Assembly: GCA_020846535.1 (NCBI GenBank)
Contig: JADLDR010000041.1
Span: forward strand, 26,604-90,603
Length of the DNA: 64,000 nt
Source of the DNA: Armatimonadota bacterium
Lineage (GTDB): Bacteria; Armatimonadota; JADLDR01
Direction of reading: 5' to 3'
In this document: piece by piece, positions 62,039-64,000 of the stretch
How positions within the stretch are numbered: position 1 is the stretch's first letter
Layout: every line of letters begins with the position of its first letter
Notes under the pieces: generated by a model
Told to the model about the DNA's origin: nothing
Database searches by the model: none
The model's input: the letters and a program-made list of their open reading frames with translations, nothing else
Program-made: the position numbers and the translations under genes

Positions 62039-64000
62039 TTATTCGCCTCCCAGCGCCTCATCTGCCTGCTGGTTTTTCTTCTTCATGATCTCTTCGATTT
62101 TCTCCGCGGCCATGACCAGGAAGTCGCCGCAGAGCGACATGAACGCCCCTAAAAAGAACAAGACTACCAGTATCGCAAGCCCTCCTGTGAAAAAGGCCAG
62201 TATGAGCCCGATTACCAGAAATGCGATGATGAAGGCGCTTACCATGTTTTTGGTGGTGTCGGAGAGCTTGTCGTTTTCCTGAATGCTCATCCAGGTGTCT
62301 AAGGTACTCAGGATGGACCAGGCGATTCCGAGGGCGATAGCCACCGGCCCGCTAAAAATGGCGACCACCAGGAAAACGACGGCCATGATGATATCCCGCA
62401 CCCAGCCGCCCCCGACCGCCTTGGCGAACTTGTCGAGCGCCTCGCGCCACCAGGCTTTGCCCCCGCTCAGGCCGCCATCGATCATGTAGGCCCCTGCGCC
62501 GGTGTCTTTATCCAGCACCATATAGCCACTGCCCGTCCATCCATCCAGGTTCACCGCCGCTTTCGGCACGAAGACTTCTTTTCCGGCGCTCACCGCATCG
62601 GCGATGGCCGCGGTCACCGATTCGGACTGCTGGAGCTGCCCCAGCACGGTATTGATGTTGGAGGTATCCACCTTATAAACCGGCGTACCCTGCCGGGCGG
62701 CGATATCGAGCAGCTTCACGGTCGAGACGGAGCCGACGTATCCTTCGGTCTTGCTGAAAAGCTCATCGGGAACCTTGCTCTCCAGGTAGGAAGAGATCGG
62801 GCCGACCGTGTGGGAAAATTTGCCGACCGACTGCGCGTTGCCGTCGGCGGGAATGGCGGCATAGGAATCCTGCGCGATATCGAACCCCACCCCATCGGGG
62901 CTGACCGATACCGGCAGCCCGAAGAGATAGGTCGGAGCTACCCCGGACGCCGCGATGCCTTCGGAAACATCCCGGATGCGGATGATCCCGTTGCCCCGGG
63001 CCGCCCCGATCTGGTAATTGTCCAGTTGCCCGAAATAGGTCAGGATCATCATGTGAAGGAACTGCCCGAACACATCATCTTTGCCGATGGTGATGGGGAG
63101 GTTGCCTTCCGCCTGGCGCTTCAGGGCGCGGGTGTTGGCCTGATAGGTCGTGGCCGCCTGCGCCGCCGCCCGCCCGGTCACTTTGCCCAGGTCGAACCCG
63201 ATAGCTGCATACTGCCCTGCCGTGATTTCGTGGTGAACGGAGTCGGTTCTCCCTTCGGGAGAGATGAAATCGATTTGAAGCACCTGATCGCTGCCCGGGC
63301 GGCACGGGCTGTAGCCGCCCCCGGCCTGTCCTTCAGCCACCGCCTTACCGCCGATCCACAGAACCGGCTTGAGGGTGAGGGCATAGGCTGGAACGGAAAA
63401 AATATCGCCCCGGCTGTTGATCAGATCCTGGTCGGATTGGGTCGCCCCTTCATAGCTCAAGGATACTCGCTTCCCGGCAAACGCCGCCACCGGCACGGTG
63501 TAGGTCAGGGTGGATTCCTCGAACACCGGGTCGGGATTCACGACCGTAAAGCGCACCTTATGCCTCTGGGAGTCGGCTATCGTATCCTCTTCGGCAGTCC
63601 GGGCCACCACCCGGTAGGGCAGCGACAGAGGGAAAAGGCCCGATTTGTCCTCCACCACCCGCTTGGCCCCGACGAAATCGGACATGGTGACATTGCCGCC
63701 TTTGGCATCCCAGTAATCGCTGACCTTCTGGGCAAGCTGATCGTAGACCTGTTTGGGATAATCTTTATTGTTGAGCTGGAAGGTATCGTCGGTGGAGGTT
63801 CCCTGAGCCTTGATCCCATCGATCAGGGCATTGGCATCGACGCCGAGGGCCTCGGACGGATTCATCGGCTCTTCATATTTATACTGTTTGAAGGAAGGGT
63901 CGAGGTCGATCCAGCCGCTCTGCCCCCCGCCTCGCGCCCCCCGGTAGCTGTCTCCCACATACGCCCGCACCCACGTATGCTCTACCCGCATCGCCTGCGG
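62039..64000 (-). CDS. Transglutaminase-like protein with C-terminal membrane helices (5' end outside window)
   Basis: About 653 codons visible; the frame is open through the right edge, so the N-terminus and the catalytic Cys lie outside. The visible start has MRVEHTWVRAYV and GWIDLDPSFKQYKY, the His and Asp of a transglutaminase-like Cys-His-Asp triad. A long beta-rich region follows (VRFTVVNPDPVFEESTLTYTV). The C-terminal 130 residues carry four hydrophobic segments (IIMAVVFLVVAIFSGPVAIA, MVSAFIIAFLVIGLILAFFT and LAILVVLFFLGAFMSL among them) and end in a charged coiled tail. Family members cross-link or cleave at the surface. It precedes the giant protein gene by 166 bases on the same strand, suggesting joint function. 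Confidence 0.82.
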   Translation of the reverse strand, partial: PQAMRVEHTWVRAYVGDSYRGARGGGQSGWIDLDPSFKQYKYEEPMNPSEALGVDANALIDGIKAQGTSTDDTFQLNNKDYPKQVYDQLAQKVSDYWDAKGGNVTMSDFVGAKRVVEDKSGLFPLSLPYRVVARTAEEDTIADSQRHKVRFTVVNPDPVFEESTLTYTVPVAAFAGKRVSLSYEGATQSDQDLINSRGDIFSVPAYALTLKPVLWIGGKAVAEGQAGGGYSPCRPGSDQVLQIDFISPEGRTDSVHHEITAGQYAAIGFDLGKVTGRAAAQAATTYQANTRALKRQAEGNLPITIGKDDVFGQFLHMMILTYFGQLDNYQIGAARGNGIIRIRDVSEGIAASGVAPTYLFGLPVSVSPDGVGFDIAQDSYAAIPADGNAQSVGKFSHTVGPISSYLESKVPDELFSKTEGYVGSVSTVKLLDIAARQGTPVYKVDTSNINTVLGQLQQSESVTAAIADAVSAGKEVFVPKAAVNLDGWTGSGYMVLDKDTGAGAYMIDGGLSGGKAWWREALDKFAKAVGGGWVRDIIMAVVFLVVAIFSGPVAIALGIAWSILSTLDTWMSIQENDKLSDTTKNMVSAFIIAFLVIGLILAFFTGGLAILVVLFFLGAFMSLCGDFLVMAAEKIEEIMKKKNQQADEALGGE

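Overview
The window (about 62% GC) reads as a chromosome segment of an uncultured, carbohydrate-degrading, diderm bacterium. The diderm inference rests on a PorV/FadL-like outer-membrane barrel, a Tat-exported protein, a PEP-CTERM protein and many Sec-exported hydrolases. The gene stock (paired DUF6785 membrane proteins, repeated phytanoyl-CoA-dioxygenase, uroporphyrinogen-decarboxylase-family and nitrilase genes, DUF2961/GH172, GH95, FG-GAP proteins) resembles Armatimonadota, Planctomycetota/Lentisphaerota, Hydrogenedentota or Poribacteria-like genomes. No ribosomal or other phylogenetic marker is present, so the phylum stays open. I saw no tRNA, rRNA, CRISPR array or intact insertion sequence.

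Layout. 1-1.3 kb: 5' end of a solute-binding protein and a MalG-type sugar permease, bordered by a decayed IS3-family transposase. 1.3-1.75 kb: a large nested inverted repeat. 1.9-10.8 kb: a family-uncertain glycoside hydrolase, an APH-type kinase, two consecutive DUF6785 multi-pass membrane proteins and a ceramidase-like hydrolase. 11.1-16.8 kb (minus): a large secreted glycosidase, then a DUF5691/SWIM zinc-finger gene pair. 17.1-23.6 kb: three exported glycosidases (DUF6067/GH123_N-like, a Tat-exported TIM-barrel protein, a GH95 fucosidase). 23.7-24.6 kb: a zinc-type alcohol dehydrogenase pseudogene.

24.6-42.2 kb is a long plus-strand run of small-molecule enzymes, many with ATGA stop/start overlaps. 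It falls into three modules: (a) URO-D, PhyH, degenerate creatininase, intact creatininase, nitrilase; (b) secreted jelly-roll protein, polysaccharide deacetylase, PhyH, small membrane protein, nitrilase with an extra N-terminal domain, URO-D, FG-GAP protein; (c) beta-propeller, sugar isomerase, FG-GAP protein, PhyH. 42.5-44.0 kb is a D-aminoacylase-type amidohydrolase.

44-48.4 kb (minus) carries a PEP-CTERM protein, DUF2961/GH172, a siroheme synthase, a small unknown gene and a second sugar isomerase. 48.5-52.4 kb (plus) is a coupled run: sialidase-like protein, GpsA, DmpA-type P1 peptidase, EamA transporter. 52.5-64 kb (minus) has a PorV-like barrel, a 2768-residue exported protein with two terpenoid-cyclase-like toroids, CARDB, PKD and Ig-like domains, and a transglutaminase-like protein running off the window.

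Together the genes suggest stripping of fucosylated, acetylated and otherwise decorated glycans outside the cytoplasm, uptake possibly through the DUF6785 proteins, and internal processing of unusual, perhaps methylated or amidated, products. That pathway is inference. Several intergenic regions hold repeat families with multiple copies in the window.
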